A stretch of 64,000 nt of DNA from Chrysomallon squamiferum (lineage: Eukaryota > Mollusca > Gastropoda > Neomphalida > Peltospiridae). A program made the translations under genes and the position numbers. The notes under the pieces are model-generated. The model ran no database searches and was not told where the DNA came from. It saw nothing but the letters and a program-made list of their open reading frames with translations. Where the stretch lies: assembly GCA_012295275.1 (NCBI GenBank), contig CM022673.1, forward strand, positions 852,001 to 916,000. The letters are read 5' to 3'. Positions within the stretch are counted from its first letter, which is position 1. Each line of letters opens with the position of its first letter. This document shows positions 9,666-22,823 of the stretch, one piece after another.

Positions 9666-9879
9666 TTTATCTCAACATGCGTTTTTCTAGATACGCTTTC
9701 TTTAATAAAATATGATCTTATTAAAAGCTGATGAGACAGAAATAAGCCAGTATATATCAGTTTGTAATTCTTCCTTTAAAATATGTTGGCTATTGCTTTT
9801 GAAATTCAGAAAGAAGAGATGTTAAGTAAACGAAATATTAATACGAAAAAGAATAGTTGTGAAAAAAATGTAGCATAGA

Positions 9880-10804
9880 TCCCGCCACCCTTGGCATCTG
9901 TGTTTACACAGTGTCGTCCATGGGTATGAAAAATAAAAACAAAATTAGCATACTCCCGCCCCTTAACATTTCTGTTCACAGTGTCATCCATGGCTACCAT
10001 CAGTCTCAGACAATGAAGTAACTGATAGCTCCTCCCATTACTAACTCTACCATTGGTCGTTTGTTATTTTTATGAAAAGTTTGCGCATGTTCGTCACTTT
10101 TTTCCTTCAGTCAGTATTTTCGGCTAATAGAGATACTATCTGATACTTTGTTGTTTTCGTCGAATTATATTTCCTATATAAATTATATTTCAATTCATAG
10201 AGAGGAAGAAACAAAAAAAAGATTTAGTTTATTGAGGAACCTTTATTATTTGGGAATTAATTTAAATAAAGTACAAGAATTTTGTATAACTTCTATACTG
10301 AAGATTAGTACATTTGCTCCAGGTTATTCCGACCTAACTTAATTATTATTTAAGGGATTTAATTCAGTACACCAGTGCTGTTATCAGGTTTTGAAAGAAA
10401 TACACAAAACGTATTGCATCAGTTCACTAGTACAAAAGTGTTACATCTAAAGGAAAACACACGATATTGAGGTCCAAGGTGAGCGATTCTTTAAAGCTGC
10501 TTATTTTAAAACGCTTTGAAGCTTGTTGCCATCAAATATCAAATCACACTAAGCGGGAATGTACATGATAAAAACTTTCTGTCAGTAAAAAAGTTAAGTA
10601 AACGAAATATTAATACGAAAAGAACAGTTGTGAAAAAATGTAGCATAGATCCCGCCACCCCTTGGCACCTGTCTTTACACAGTGTCGTCCTTTGGCTATG
10701 AAAAAAAATAAAACGAAATTAGCATACCCCCGCCCCTTTAACATTTTGTTTACAGTGTCATCCATGGCTACCATCAGACTCAGACAATGAAGTAACTGAT
10801 AGCT
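9880..10804. repeat. Two upstream blocks flanking an R1 copy, before G2
   Basis: Upstream block copy one is at 9880-10060, then a promoter-like partial stretch to about 10150, an R1 copy at about 10195-10560, and block copy two at 10640-10800. The same doubled layout is at 37155-38090 before G5. It was probably made by a local duplication before the large duplication. Confidence 0.55.
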
Positions 10805-11040
10805 GTCCCATTTTTATCTCTACCAATCGTGGTTTCTTATTTATGAAAAGTTTGCACGTTCATCACTTTTTCCTCCAGTCAGTATTTTCGCCTAATAGAG
10901 ATACCACCTGACACTTTGCTGTTTATTTACACGTTGCCAAACGATCTTTTAAACGAATTGAATATTACGTACCACCTCTGACGATAATAATTTTGTTTTG
11001 GCAACAGATAATATAAATGGTTATAACTGAGATACAAATC
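10805..11040 (+). promoter_or_regulatory. G2 promoter, indel-damaged
   Basis: Matches the G5 promoter (38100-38330) but has small deletions, including loss of bases around the GGCAACAGAGC stretch. TATAAAT is at 11012-11018. Confidence 0.55.
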
Positions 11041-11093
11041 ATACCACGGACACATTTCAAGACGTTGAAGGAAAAGCCAAGAAGACGTCAAAG

Positions 11094-14000
11094 ATGAAAG
11101 CCTTGTTTCTGGTCGTTGTTCTAGCAGGTTAGTTTTATTGAACATATTTGTAATGCATCTATGACTGTATATTATCATTATATTTGCATTGTAGGATTAA
11201 AATTTTATTTTAATATTAATAATTATATTAATAAGTTATCATTCCTGTGAATAGCTGTAATTTACTACGAGAATATTTTGTTCAATACAACCGTCTGACT
11301 GCATCTGCTCATTTTCGACTCTATTTACTATTGCAGTCGTTGTTGTTTTTTTCACAAATAATAGATAGAAAAGTGAAATTTTAGTTTTTCTGTTCTAAAC
11401 CGAGTCCATTCATTTTAGATGTCACCCATAAAATCGGTTCATAAACGTTATTACTATTATTACTATTATTATTAGTAGTAGTAGTACTAGTAGTATTAGT
11501 ATTAGTATTAGTACACTTTTTGTGCATCACAGGATTTTAGTAAAGAGAAATGACTCAAGATATTGTTGTTTTTGTGAACATATTTTTTAATGTATCTGAT
11601 GTACAAACACACTGATCAATTTGATATTATTTCTTTTTCTTATTTTGTTTCTTCCAATTTAGTTCTTACTGGATCAGCACAATCAGAGACGACTACCTGT
11701 GAGCCTTCTGTATCAAAACGTCACTGGTAACTGCTGATAAGAAGTGCACGTACGTCTTTCATTTTCATCATTTACGAACATGTTTTTATGATGCTCTGTG
11801 TATGTTTCTGCTGAAATAATTATATATATATGTATAAATCGTAGGTCTTATTATCTACGTTTCTAATTTAATAATTTCCTTTTACTATAGTTATTTGTTT
11901 TTAAATGAATATGTAAAATGTCCTGTCTATACAGATAATATATTTTTCTATATAACAGAAATATCAGCATATCCTTTTGCTAAATAATAAAATAACCCTC
12001 TAAAACAAAATAAAATAAAATAAAATAAAATAAATTGTTCATGAATTATTATGTATGTACATTTTAGATGCCATCGTTTATATTTTGTACTAATAATTCG
12101 CGCTATTATACAGAAACGCACGCAACTTAATGCACAGATGTACAAGCATACACATATACACGCCAAAACACGTATTGGTAATATGTAACATCTGTTCATA
12201 CCTGGACAGAAATTCACAGAGAAAATCCAACAAGCTTCTATTAAATAATTTTTCATTTCTTTATCAGAGCGGTTACAACAGCTACATGTCTTTCTTGCTG
12301 GAACTGATGCCACTTTGTACTGGACAATCAACCAACACTGCTGAAAAACAGTTAAAAGATGGCACCGACACAGTGTACAAAATATCACAAACTAAAACAT
12401 GTGGTAAAAATATCATAGACAAATTACATAAATCATAGTTTTTCCTCTTTACTTATCGTCATCATATTAAGTCTTTATCAGTCATCAGATGTCCTTTAAA
12501 CTAATATCATTTTGTTAAGATAACAATGCGTTTTATAATGAAAATTAAATGGAAAATAATAATATTGTTTTCTTGAATCCTCATAATCATCATCTTCAGC
12601 TCACAATCACATAGTCATGCCATCACGCTGTTATGACGATCATCACTGGCTATTTATTAAGCATCTCATATGGTCATCATAATTTCACATCTTGATCATA
12701 CCGTCTTGGATCATTATTGCTGACTATGAATATACTGTTAATACTCATCATCATTTTCTTCTTCTTCTTCTTTATAATGGATCATGCGTCTTCGCCACAT
12801 TATCATCTCAAACCGTTTTATTTATCCTTATCATTTTATGTTAAGTAACAATTTTATAAGAATATTGTGAATGAAAAATTATAATAGTTGTTTTCAGTAT
12901 TCTCCTTCTCCTATAATCACTACTCACTCTCTATGATGATGATGACTATTATTATCACACCGTTTTGATCATTCTCATCATCACTGCTATTATTATTTTG
13001 TTACAGATCCTGAATAACTGATTTGTGTTCATGTCAAGGAGAATATGCTACTAAGGTATTTCAGAACAAGCTCCAACATCAAAGGAAACCAAATGCGTAA
13101 GAAGATTTTAATTTACGCTGACTGTCTGTTTATTTCTTTTTCTGTCTGTCTATCTCTGTATATCTGTATAATACATACTATAATAATTTAAATTGCTAAT
13201 TTCTAAAAAATGATAATTTTGTTTTCCCAATGCCATGATATATAAACACACACAGAAACATTCCTAAACATACATATATACATACATACATATATACATA
13301 CATACATACATACATACATACATTATACATACATACATATATCTAACTGTACGAATAAATGCATGTTAACATCGGTGTGTGTGGAAGTTGTTATTGTTTC
13401 ATGTGTGCTGTGATCACGAACACAAAATACTACCAAGACATGTCTCTGTTATATATTTTGTATATGGGGATGTTGCTGATAAAAAAAACAGATAATGTTA
13501 GCTGGTATTGTTTCATGTTTTCTTCATCCTTGAGCAAAAGCCTACAAGACCTGTGTAGCTTTGGAAAAGATGCCGCCATGAAAGCCTGTGATGAAAAACA
13601 CTGCAGCCTGCTGTGAAAATCCGGAAGCCGAGGCAGGTTGCAGGCAGAATGTAGCATTAGTGTTACCCATAATTCTGTGCTGTTTTATTCATACATCTAA
13701 ATTAATAATTTATTTATATTACATTAACCAAAATGAAAAGTTATTTAGTTCAGGAAAAAGGCTTACATAATTTTCTAAGTATTTTATTTATTTATTATTT
13801 TATGTATTTACTGATGATTGATTTATTTTGTTTTCACCTGCAAAAATTTCTTGTCAGATAAGTATAGTTTTAAAAATTTAAAATAAAATCTGATATTTAA
13901 ATTGTAAATTAGCATGCCATCTCAGTATATTAAACTAAGTCTTTTTTTTTTTTTTAATCTGCAAACACGTAACTGGACTGGTTATTAAGTCATTTTCACG

Positions 14001-14117
14001 TTTCTGTTTTCAGGTGTCTAAGAGAATCAAGATAACGCAGGAGTTTTGTCGTTGCTGGAGCCGCAGTTTCTTATGAGATCGCTTTTGGCTCTGTTTCGAA
14101 ATATTTTGAAATATTAA
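11094..14117 (+). pseudogene. G2: indel-rich copy of G5, probably a low-quality assembly copy
   Basis: Exon equivalents are 11094-11127, 11663-11749, 12268-12403, 13017-13095, about 13533-13650 and 14014-14117. Each can be lined up with G5. Exon 2 has lost one base and then reads a stop, exon 3 has lost a codon and gained a T, exon 4 has lost the AC before the donor, and the exon 5 acceptor CAG is gone. Exon 5 and 6 ends are scrambled. Introns carry equally dense small indels, including random-looking ones inside unique sequence. Damage that ignores exon/intron borders and ends at an N gap is more like uncorrected read error than pseudogene decay, but a true pseudogene cannot be excluded. Confidence 0.7.
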
Positions 14118-14467
14118 TGTTTCTCCTATATACGTCAAACTGACGAACTCTTTTTCTCAGTGAAACTCAGAGTTTCTGTTTGTCATCTGTTTCTTAATCA
14201 CTTGAACCATCAGACGTGTTTTGTGTTCTATTTTATCCTGACCTAGCAGTAAATCAAAGTTTTATTTATTATGCTTTAAATACATATGGATATGTGAAGT
14301 GAACTGAATTCACTGAATGCTGCATCCACCTTATTTAATGTATTTTTTAGTTTTGAGCTAGATGTGAAATAAAATATAAAATTAAATATGATTCTATTTC
14401 ATTTCTATATAATTCTTCTTCTCCTTCTTCTTCTTTTTCTTACATATTATTATTATATAATGTCTTT

Positions 14468-14508
<41 letters not shown>

Positions 14509-14639
14509 GTCTGTCTCTCTGTATGTATGTATTGCGTAGTATCTTTCTGAACCCTTGTTTTGGCAGGTTTGTTTTAGAGTGTGCATGTTTATGTAATAAT
14601 GTAACCACAAAACAAGACTCCTAGAACTGCTACTACTAC

Positions 14640-14642
14640 AAT

Positions 14643-14693
<51 letters not shown>

Positions 14694-14707
14694 CATAATA
14701 ATAATAA
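14640..14707. repeat. (AAT)n microsatellite at contig edge
   Basis: AAT run with ATC interruptions that goes straight into the N gap. The same tract is at about 16441-16535 and 41950-42045. Confidence 0.9.
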
Positions 14708-14907
14708 NNNNNNNNNNNNNNNNNNNNNNNNNNNNNNNNNNNNNNNNNNNNNNNNNNNNNNNNNNNNNNNNNNNNNNNNNNNNNNNNNNNNNNNNNNNNN
14801 NNNNNNNNNNNNNNNNNNNNNNNNNNNNNNNNNNNNNNNNNNNNNNNNNNNNNNNNNNNNNNNNNNNNNNNNNNNNNNNNNNNNNNNNNNNNNNNNNNNN
14901 NNNNNNN
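14708..14907. other. Assembly gap of exactly 200 N
   Basis: Exactly 200 N, the same length as the gap at 51405-51604, so a placeholder. Sequence after the gap (14908 onward, TTTACGCTGACTG) matches sequence before it from 13111. The flanks therefore overlap by about 1.6 kb, and the gap may stand for no missing DNA. Confidence 0.95.
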
Positions 14908-15094
14908 TTTACGCTGACTGTCTGTTTATTTCTTTTTCTGTCTGTCTATCTCTGTATATCTGTATAACCACTATAATAATTTAAATTGCTAATTTCTAAA
15001 AAATGATAATTTTCGTTTTCCCAACTCAGCGATATATAAACACACACAGAAACATTCCTACATACATATATACATACATACATATATACATACA

Positions 15095-15127
<33 letters not shown>

Positions 15128-15307
15128 CTAACTGTACGAATAAATGCATGTACACATCGTGTGTGTAGTTGTTATTGTTTCATGTGTGCTTAATCACGAA
15201 CACAAAATACTACAAGACATGTGTCTCTGTTATATTTTGTATATGGGGATGTTGCTGATAAAAAACAGATAATGTTAGCTGTATTGTTTCATGTTTTCTT
15301 CATTCAG

Positions 15308-15901
15308 CGAAGCAAAAGCCTACAAGACCTGTGTAGCTGGAAAAGATGCCGCCATGAAAGCCTGTGATGGAAAAACACTGCAGCCTGCTATTAAAACTGA
15401 AGCCGAGGCAAAGGTTACAGAATTATGTAAGTATTAGTGTTACCATAATTCTGTGCTGTTTTATTCATACATTCTAAATTAATAATTTATTTATATTACA
15501 TTAGTCCAAAATGAAAGAAGTTATTTATTCCAAGGAAAAGGTTACATAATTTTCTAAGTATTTATTTATTTATTATTTATGTATTTACTGATCGATTGAT
15601 TTATTTTGTTTTCCACTGCAAAAAATTTCTTGTCAGATAAGTATAGTTTTAAAAATTAAAATAAAATCTGATATTTAAATTGTAAATTAGTATATGCCAT
15701 CTCAGTATATTAAACTAAGTCTTTTTTTTTTTTTTTAATCTGCAACACACGTAACTGACTGGTTATTAAGTCATTTTCACGTTTCTGTTTTCAGGTGTTC
15801 AAGAGAATCAAGATAACGCAGGAGTTTCTGTCGTTGTTGGAGTCAAGCAGTTTCTTATGATGATCGCTTTGGCTCTGTTTCAGAAATATTTGAAATATTA
15901 A
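15308..15901 (+). CDS. G2': clean exons 5 and 6 of the G2/G5-type gene (partial)
   Basis: Exon 5 is 15308-15426 and exon 6 is 15795-15901, both with good AG/GT sites and in frame with each other. Exons 1-4 are absent because the contig starts just after the exon 4 donor. Exon 6 is the long type, adding Gln-Glu-Asn-Gln-Asp-Asn before the hydrophobic tail. The sequence is almost the same as 40810-41403 of G5. Since 13111-14707 is a noisy version of the same stretch, I take this as the same gene as G2, split by a false gap. AATAAA is at 16152-16157. Confidence 0.75.
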
Positions 15902-16194
15902 TGTTTCTCCTTATACGTCAAACTGACGAACTCTTTTCTCAGTGAAACTCAGAGTTTCTGTTTTGTCATCTGTTTCTAATCATGAACCAATAGACGTGTT
16001 TTGAAATTTATTTTATCCTGACCTAGCAGTAACCAAGTTTTATTTATTATACTTAAATATATATATAATGGATATATGAAGTGAACTGAATTCACTGAAT
16101 GCTACATCCACTTTTTAATTAATGTATTTTATAGTTTTGAGCTAGATGTGAAATAAAATATAAAATTAAATATGATTCTAGTTTCATTTCTATA

Positions 16195-16250
16195 TAATTC
16201 TTCTTCTCCTTCTTCTTCTTCTTATTATTATTATTATATAATGTCTTTGC

Positions 16251-16302
<52 letters not shown>

Positions 16303-16442
16303 TGTCTGTCTCTCTGTATGTATGTATGTACGTATGTAAGTATCTTTCTGAAACCCTATGTTTGTATATGTCTGTTTTAGTGTGCATGTTTATGTAATAA
16401 TAACAACCACAAAACAAGACTCCTAGAACTGCTACTACTACA

Positions 16443-16493
<51 letters not shown>

Positions 16494-16500
16494 CATAATC

Positions 16501-16534
<34 letters not shown>

Positions 16535-16760
16535 TAGTAACAACAAAATTAACAATGATAATAATAATAATAAAATTAATAATAATAAAATGAGCATTAC
16601 CAGTATTCAGATAAAATGCTTATTCGTTTTTCTCCGTGTTCAACGGTAATTCAGGGCAGATAAATGACGAACTTCTATACCCGGTTTAACAGTAGTCTCC
16701 TTCTGCATTAGAATCTAAGAAGCTATTATTGTGTCTTTAGTGTCCAAATTAGTTTCGAAA

Positions 16761-16801
<41 letters not shown>

Positions 16802-17560
16802 CAGTATAAAAAAATTAAGCTTACATGTATCTGACATTACCCACTGCTATCATACAGTTCTGTTAAAACCCGATCGTATTACACAGAACTGTATGGCCAG
16901 CTTTAATCGACTATGTTTAGTTAATACTGTATCACGTGGAATCATCCTTGACCTGATTCGTGATATTTAATGTCTTGTTTCATGTGTAATATGCCACTAG
17001 ACGTTTTTTATTTGTTGTTGTAACTGCATTGGTTAATTTAGATAATGAATATATTTAACATGTACTGCAAATTTTAGATATCGATGAGACTTAATTACAA
17101 TCTGAGCTATCAGAACATGTACAAAAATGGTTAAAGATCCATTTAAGCGGATTTTGTTTTTGTTTGTTAATTCAGTTTATGTACAAAATGCAAGAGTAGT
17201 GTATTATAAGGTAAAGGTGACATTAAATTAGTTTTAACTGATTTAATTGTTTAAGAACAAAGAATTTCAATTGCTTTTACACTGTCTGCTGGCGATTAAT
17301 TACCGTATCAAATAGGTTAAAATAAAAGTAATTTTATCACAGAAAAGTTAACAGAGATTATTTTTCTTTAACTTAACAAATGACCTTTTCTGAACTTCAA
17401 GAGCAACAGCATATCCAGTTTAAAAGAACAAAACAATGAAGTACAAGTCAGTGTTTTCTAAAGGAAAAGCTACAAACTAATAAATATTTCCAAATTTGTT
17501 TCTCATCTTGTCTTAATAAGATCATGTTGTATTACCGAAAATAGAATTCGAGACAGACTT
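16195..17560. other. G2' 3' flank: microsatellites and conserved flank
   Basis: TTC run (about 16199-16222), TA run (about 16252-16297), AAT runs (about 16441-16535 and 16760-16800), then the non-coding flank conserved after each gene. Matches 41695-43075 with a few homopolymer differences. Confidence 0.75.
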
Positions 17561-18720
17561 CGAATTATATTTTCAGTTTCATACACAAAACATTTAGCTT
17601 CCATTTGAGGACCTTCAACATTGCATATTTAAAATGTTCTTTTAGATAATAATGATTAATTGACTGACAATGCGTTTTGATCATGTACAGATCCCGGCCT
17701 AGTGTCATTACGTCATCTTGCGACATACATTTCACGTATCGTCCGTCCGTCATCTTTCATTTCATCAGATTTGTTCCTCAGCCTTCTCTCACTCTCTCAT
17801 ATCGAGACAATATTAACAAATATTGAACTATAACCAAATGTAATCATCGCTTTCGACAAAGCACGCCATTCTTTAGCAAAATAAGAAAAACATAACCAGG
17901 TCTCGTGTATATGCATATATATATCTATAAATGTATGTATGTATGTATGTATGTATGTATGTGTGTATGCGTGTATGCATACATGCATGTATGTATTTAC
18001 ATAAACATCTATGTATATATGTACATACGTACGTAAATTAACCTGCATGTTTATGAACTTGCATTTATGCACAGACTGACATAACTGTTTGCTGCATATG
18101 CTTTGAATATATTTTTTAACTCAGATGTTATTCTAAAGAACCCACAGGGAAGACCTGGTTTAATATTCACTGTGTATGTGTTTATCATATGTGCATGCAC
18201 ATATATATGGAGGTATGTGTGTATATATGTATGTATGTAAATATGTATACTGTTCATATTTTACCCAATTCATAGAGAGGAAGAAACAAAAAAAAAAGAT
18301 TTACTTTATTGAGGAACCTTTTATTATTTGGGAATTAATTTAAATAAAGTACAAGAATTTTGTGTAATTTCTGTACTGAAGATTAGTACACTTGCTCCAG
18401 GTTATTCCGACCTAACTTAATTATTATTTAAGGGAGTTAATTCGGTACACCAGTCTGTTATCAGCCTTTGAAAGAAACACACAAAATGTATTGCATCATT
18501 ACACTAGCACAAAAGTGTTACCTGTAAAGGAAAAAACCCTCGATATTGAGTGAAATAAACGTCCTATGCATGCGATTTTTTAAAGAACTTATTTAGAAAA
18601 CGCTTTTATAAGCGTGTTGCCATCAAATATAAATGAAAGAACACAAAACACTCTCTTGCAGCTGTATTCTATTTGATCTTTTCTCTCTATTCCGTAACGT
18701 GTCAAAAGTTTTATATATTA
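17560..18720 (+). repeat. R2, ATGT run, R3 and R1 mosaic
   Basis: R2 is cut short at about 17800 by an 80-base stretch (AACAAATATTGAACTATAACC region), then an ATGT run at about 17930-17965, R3 at 18056-18175 and R1 at about 18250-18620 with hairpin ACGCTT-TTAT-AAGCGT (18600-18615). It matches 43075-44230. No gene. Confidence 0.65.
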
Positions 18721-18912
18721 TTTGTTTGTTATTTATGAAAAGTTTGCGCATGTTGATCACTTTTCCTCCAGTCAGTATTTTCGTCTAACACAGCTACCAC
18801 CTGACACTTTGCTGTTTATTTACACGTTGCCAAACAATCTTTAAAAGAAATCAATATTACGTACCACCTCTTGACGATAATAATTTTGTTTTGGCAACAG
18901 AGCTGTATAAAT
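18721..18912 (+). promoter_or_regulatory. G3 core promoter with TATA box
   Basis: TATAAAT at 18906-18912, 79 bases or more before the ATG at 18991, with the same GTTGCCAAA...TTTGGCAAC inverted repeat as G1. The distal CCGCCC-containing block is missing before this gene; R1 lies there instead. Confidence 0.65.
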
Positions 18913-18990
18913 GGGTAAAACTGAGATACACAAATCATACCACGGACACATTTCAAGACGGTGGAAGGAAAAGCCAAGAAGAAGTCAAAG

Positions 18991-21969
18991 ATGAAAGCCT
19001 TGTTTCTGGTCGTTGTTCTAGCAGGTTAGTTTATTGTACATATGTGTAATGCACATGTCTGACTGTATATTATCATTATATTTGCATCGTAGTATTAAAA
19101 TTCTTATTTTAATATTAATAATTATATTCCATAAATTACTATACCAATGAATAGCAGTAATTTACTACGAGAATATTTTGCTCAATACAACCGTCTGACT
19201 GCATCTGCTCATTTTCGACTGTATTTACTATTGCAGTCGTGTTGTTGTTTTTTCACAAATAATAGAGTAGATAGAAAAGTGAAATTTTAGTTTTTCTGTT
19301 CTAAACCGAGACGATTCATCTTAGATGTCACCCATAAAATCGGTTCATAAATGTTATTACTATTATTCCTATTATTATTGTTGTTATTAATATTATTATT
19401 AGTAGTAGTAGTATACTTCTTGTGCATCACAGGGATTCTTAGTAAAGAGAAATAACTCAAGATATCCTTTTGTGAACAGATTTTAATGTATCTGATGTAC
19501 AACATACTGATCAAGTGATATTATTTATTTTTCTTCTTTCGTTCTCCAATTTAGTTCTTACTGGATCAGTACAGTCAGAGACGACAACCTGTAAGACTTG
19601 TTATGACACTTTCGCGGCTGCAATTGTTGTATCTTTGGACAGGTGCACGTACGTCTTTCTATTTTCATCATTTACAAACATGTTTTTACGATAATCTGTG
19701 TATGTATATCGTGGGTCTTATTATGTTCGTTTCTAATTTAATAATTTCTTTTACTATAATTATTTGTTTTTAAATTAACATGTAAAATGTCCCGTCTATT
19801 CAGATAATATATTTTTCTAAATAACAGAAATATTAGTATATCCTTTTGCTAAATAATCAAAATAACCCTCTAAAAAAAAAAGTAAAAAAAGAAAGAAAAT
19901 AAATTGTTCATGAATTATTATGTATGTACATTTTAGATGTCATCTTTTATATTTCGTACTAATAATTCCGCGCTATTATACACAAAGGCACGCAAGCACG
20001 CACAGATGTGCAGTCAGACACATAGACACTCTAAAACGTGTATTGGTAATTATGTAACATCTGTTCATACTGACAGAACTTCACAGAGAAAATCTGGCAA
20101 CCTTCTATTAAATAATTTTTCGTTTCTTTCTCAGAGCGGCTACAACAGCTGCTACGTGTCTTCTTGCTGGAACTGATGCCACTTTGTACTGGACAATCAA
20201 CCAACACTGCTGAAAAACAGTTAAAAGAGGGCAGCGGCACAGTGTACAGCATTGCAAAAACTCAAAATTGTGGTAAAATATCACAGAAAAATTACATAAA
20301 TCATTGTTTTGCCTCTTCCTTATCGTCACCATATTAAGTCTTATCAGTCATCAGATGTCCTTAAATTAATATCATTTTTTTATTCAGATAACAATGCGTT
20401 TTATAATGTAAATTAAATGAAAAATAATAATATTGTTTTCAGTAATCCTTTCCATAATCATCATCTTCACTTTTATGATCATATAGTCATGCTTGATCAC
20501 GCTGTTATGGGAATCATCATCATTATTATTAAGACCATACGGTCATCATCAATTTCTTCATTACCACGATCATACTCTCTTGATCATACCGTCTTCATCA
20601 TCATTTTCATTATCATGATCATACCGTTATCATCATCATCATCTTCTTCTTCTTCTTCTTTATAATGATCATGCGTCTTCGTCATCACCATCACAAACCG
20701 TTTTGATTATCCTTATCATTTTATGTTAAGTAACATACATTTTATATTGAAAATTAAATGAAAAATAATAACATCTTCATTTTCATAATCATATAGTCAT
20801 GATGATCATGATGATTATTACGATCACACCGTTTTGATCATTGTTATCATCACTGTTATTATTTTGCGTTACAGATCCTGGAATAACTGATTTGTGTTCA
20901 TGTCAAGGAGAATATGCTACTAAGGTGGCATCCAGAACAAACACGACACCAAAAGAGACTAAATGCACGTAAGAAGATTTTATTTTACGCTGACTGTTTA
21001 TTTCTTTATCTGTCTGTCTATCTCTCTGTATATCTGTATAATCACTATAATAATTTAAATTACTAATTTCTAAAAAACGATAATTTTTGTTTTCCCAACT
21101 CAGCAATATATAAACACACAGAGAAACATTCCTACATACATATATACATACGTACATACCTATATACATACATTGATACATAAATATGTACATAACTGTG
21201 CGAATAAATGCATGTAAACATGGGTGTGTGAAGTTGTTATTGTTTCATGTGTGCCAATCACGAACAGAAAATACTACAAGATATGTGTCTGTGTTATATA
21301 TGTATAAATACATATAATCATATTTTTTATATGGGGATGTTGCTGATAACAAACAAATAATGTTAGCTGTATTGTTTTATGTTTTCTTCATTCAGCGAAG
21401 CAAAAGCCTACAAGACCTGTGTAGCTGGAAAAGATGTCGCCATGAAAGCCTGTGATGGAAAAACACTGCAGCCTGCTATTAAAACTGAAGCCGAGGCAAA
21501 GGTTACAGAATTATGTAAGTATTAGTGTTAGCATAATTCTGTGCTGTTTTATTCATACATTCAAAATTAATAATTTATTTATAGTACATTAGTCCAAAAT
21601 GAAATAAGTTATTTATTCCGAGGCAAAGGTTTCAGAATTTTGTAAGTATTTATTTATTTATTGATCGATTGATTTAATTAGTTTTCCACTGAAAAAGATT
21701 TCCTGTCAGATAAATCTAATTTTAAAAATTAAAATAAAATCTGTTGATAGAAATCTGATATTTATATTGTAAATTAGTATATGCCATCTCAGTATATTAA
21801 ACTAAGTCTTTTTTTTTAAACTGCAACACACATATCTGACTGGTTATTAAGTCATTTTCACTTTTCTGTTTTGTTTTCAGGTAATAAAGGAATCTCTGTC
21901 GTTGTTGGAGTCAAACAGTTTCTGCTGATGATCACTTTGGCTCTGTTTCAGAACTATTTGAAATATTAA
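18991..21969 (+). pseudogene. G3: family gene with one-base insertion in exon 3
   Basis: Exons are 18991-19024, 19555-19648, 20135-20272, 20875-20968, 21396-21514 and 21881-21969. Exon 2 is six bases longer than in G1 and codes a divergent module 1 loop between Cys27 and the third Cys (hydrophobic Ala-Ala-Ile-Val-Val stretch). Exon 3 is 138 bases where 137 is needed: an extra T in GCCACTTTGTACT shifts the frame. G6 has the same exon without that T. All splice sites are good and exons 4-6 are otherwise open, so the insertion may be a base error and the gene functional. Exons 1-3 match G6; exons 4-6 do not, with distinct residues in the exon 4 loop. Confidence 0.75.
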
Positions 21970-22261
21970 TGTTTGTCCTGATACGTCAAACTGACGAACT
22001 CTTATCTTTGTGAAACTCAGAGTTTCTGTTTTGACATCTGTTTCTAATCATGAACCAATAGACGGGTTTTTCAATTTATTTTATCCTGACCTAGCAGTAA
22101 CCAAGTTGTATTTATTATACTTACATATATATTTAATGGATATATGAAGTGAACTGAATTCCCTGAATGCTACATCCATTTTTTAATTAATGTATTTTAA
22201 AGTTTTAAGCTAGATGTGAAATAAAATATAAAATTAAATATGATTCTAGTTTCATTTCTAT

Positions 22262-22262
22262 A

Positions 22263-22306
<44 letters not shown>

Positions 22307-22775
22307 ATTATTATTATATAATGTCTTTGCGTATATATATATACATATTGTCTGTTTCTCTGTATGTATGTATGTATGTACGTAAGTATCTTTCTGTAAG
22401 CCTCTATTTGTATATGTGTGTTTTAGTGTGCATGTTTATGTAATAATAACAACAACAAAAACAAGACTACTAGTACTGCTACTGCTACTATTAATAATAA
22501 TAATAATAATCATAATAATAATAATAATAATAAAATTAATAATAACAAAATGTGGATTACCAGTATTCATATAAAATGCTGGTTCTTATGTAAATTTATT
22601 CCGGTTAGGAATGTTCGTTTATCTCCGTGTTCAACGGTCATTACAGCTGCGTAATTCAGGGGAGATAAATAACGAACTTCTATATTCCGTTTAACAGTAG
22701 TCTCCCTTCTGCATTAGAATCTAAGAAGCCATAATTGTGTCTTGAGTGTCGAAATAAGTTTCGAAATAATAATAA

Positions 22776-22815
<40 letters not shown>
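22262..22815. repeat. G3 3' flank microsatellites
   Basis: ATT run (22266-22320), short TA/TATG runs, and AAT runs (about 22490-22535 and 22767-22822), all at the positions seen behind the other copies. Confidence 0.85.

Positions 22816-22823
<8 letters not shown>

Noticed and set aside
9806-10000. 64-codon minus-strand frame repeated before several genes
   Set aside because: It lies in the upstream block and is broken by indels in most copies, so conservation is of DNA and not of protein.
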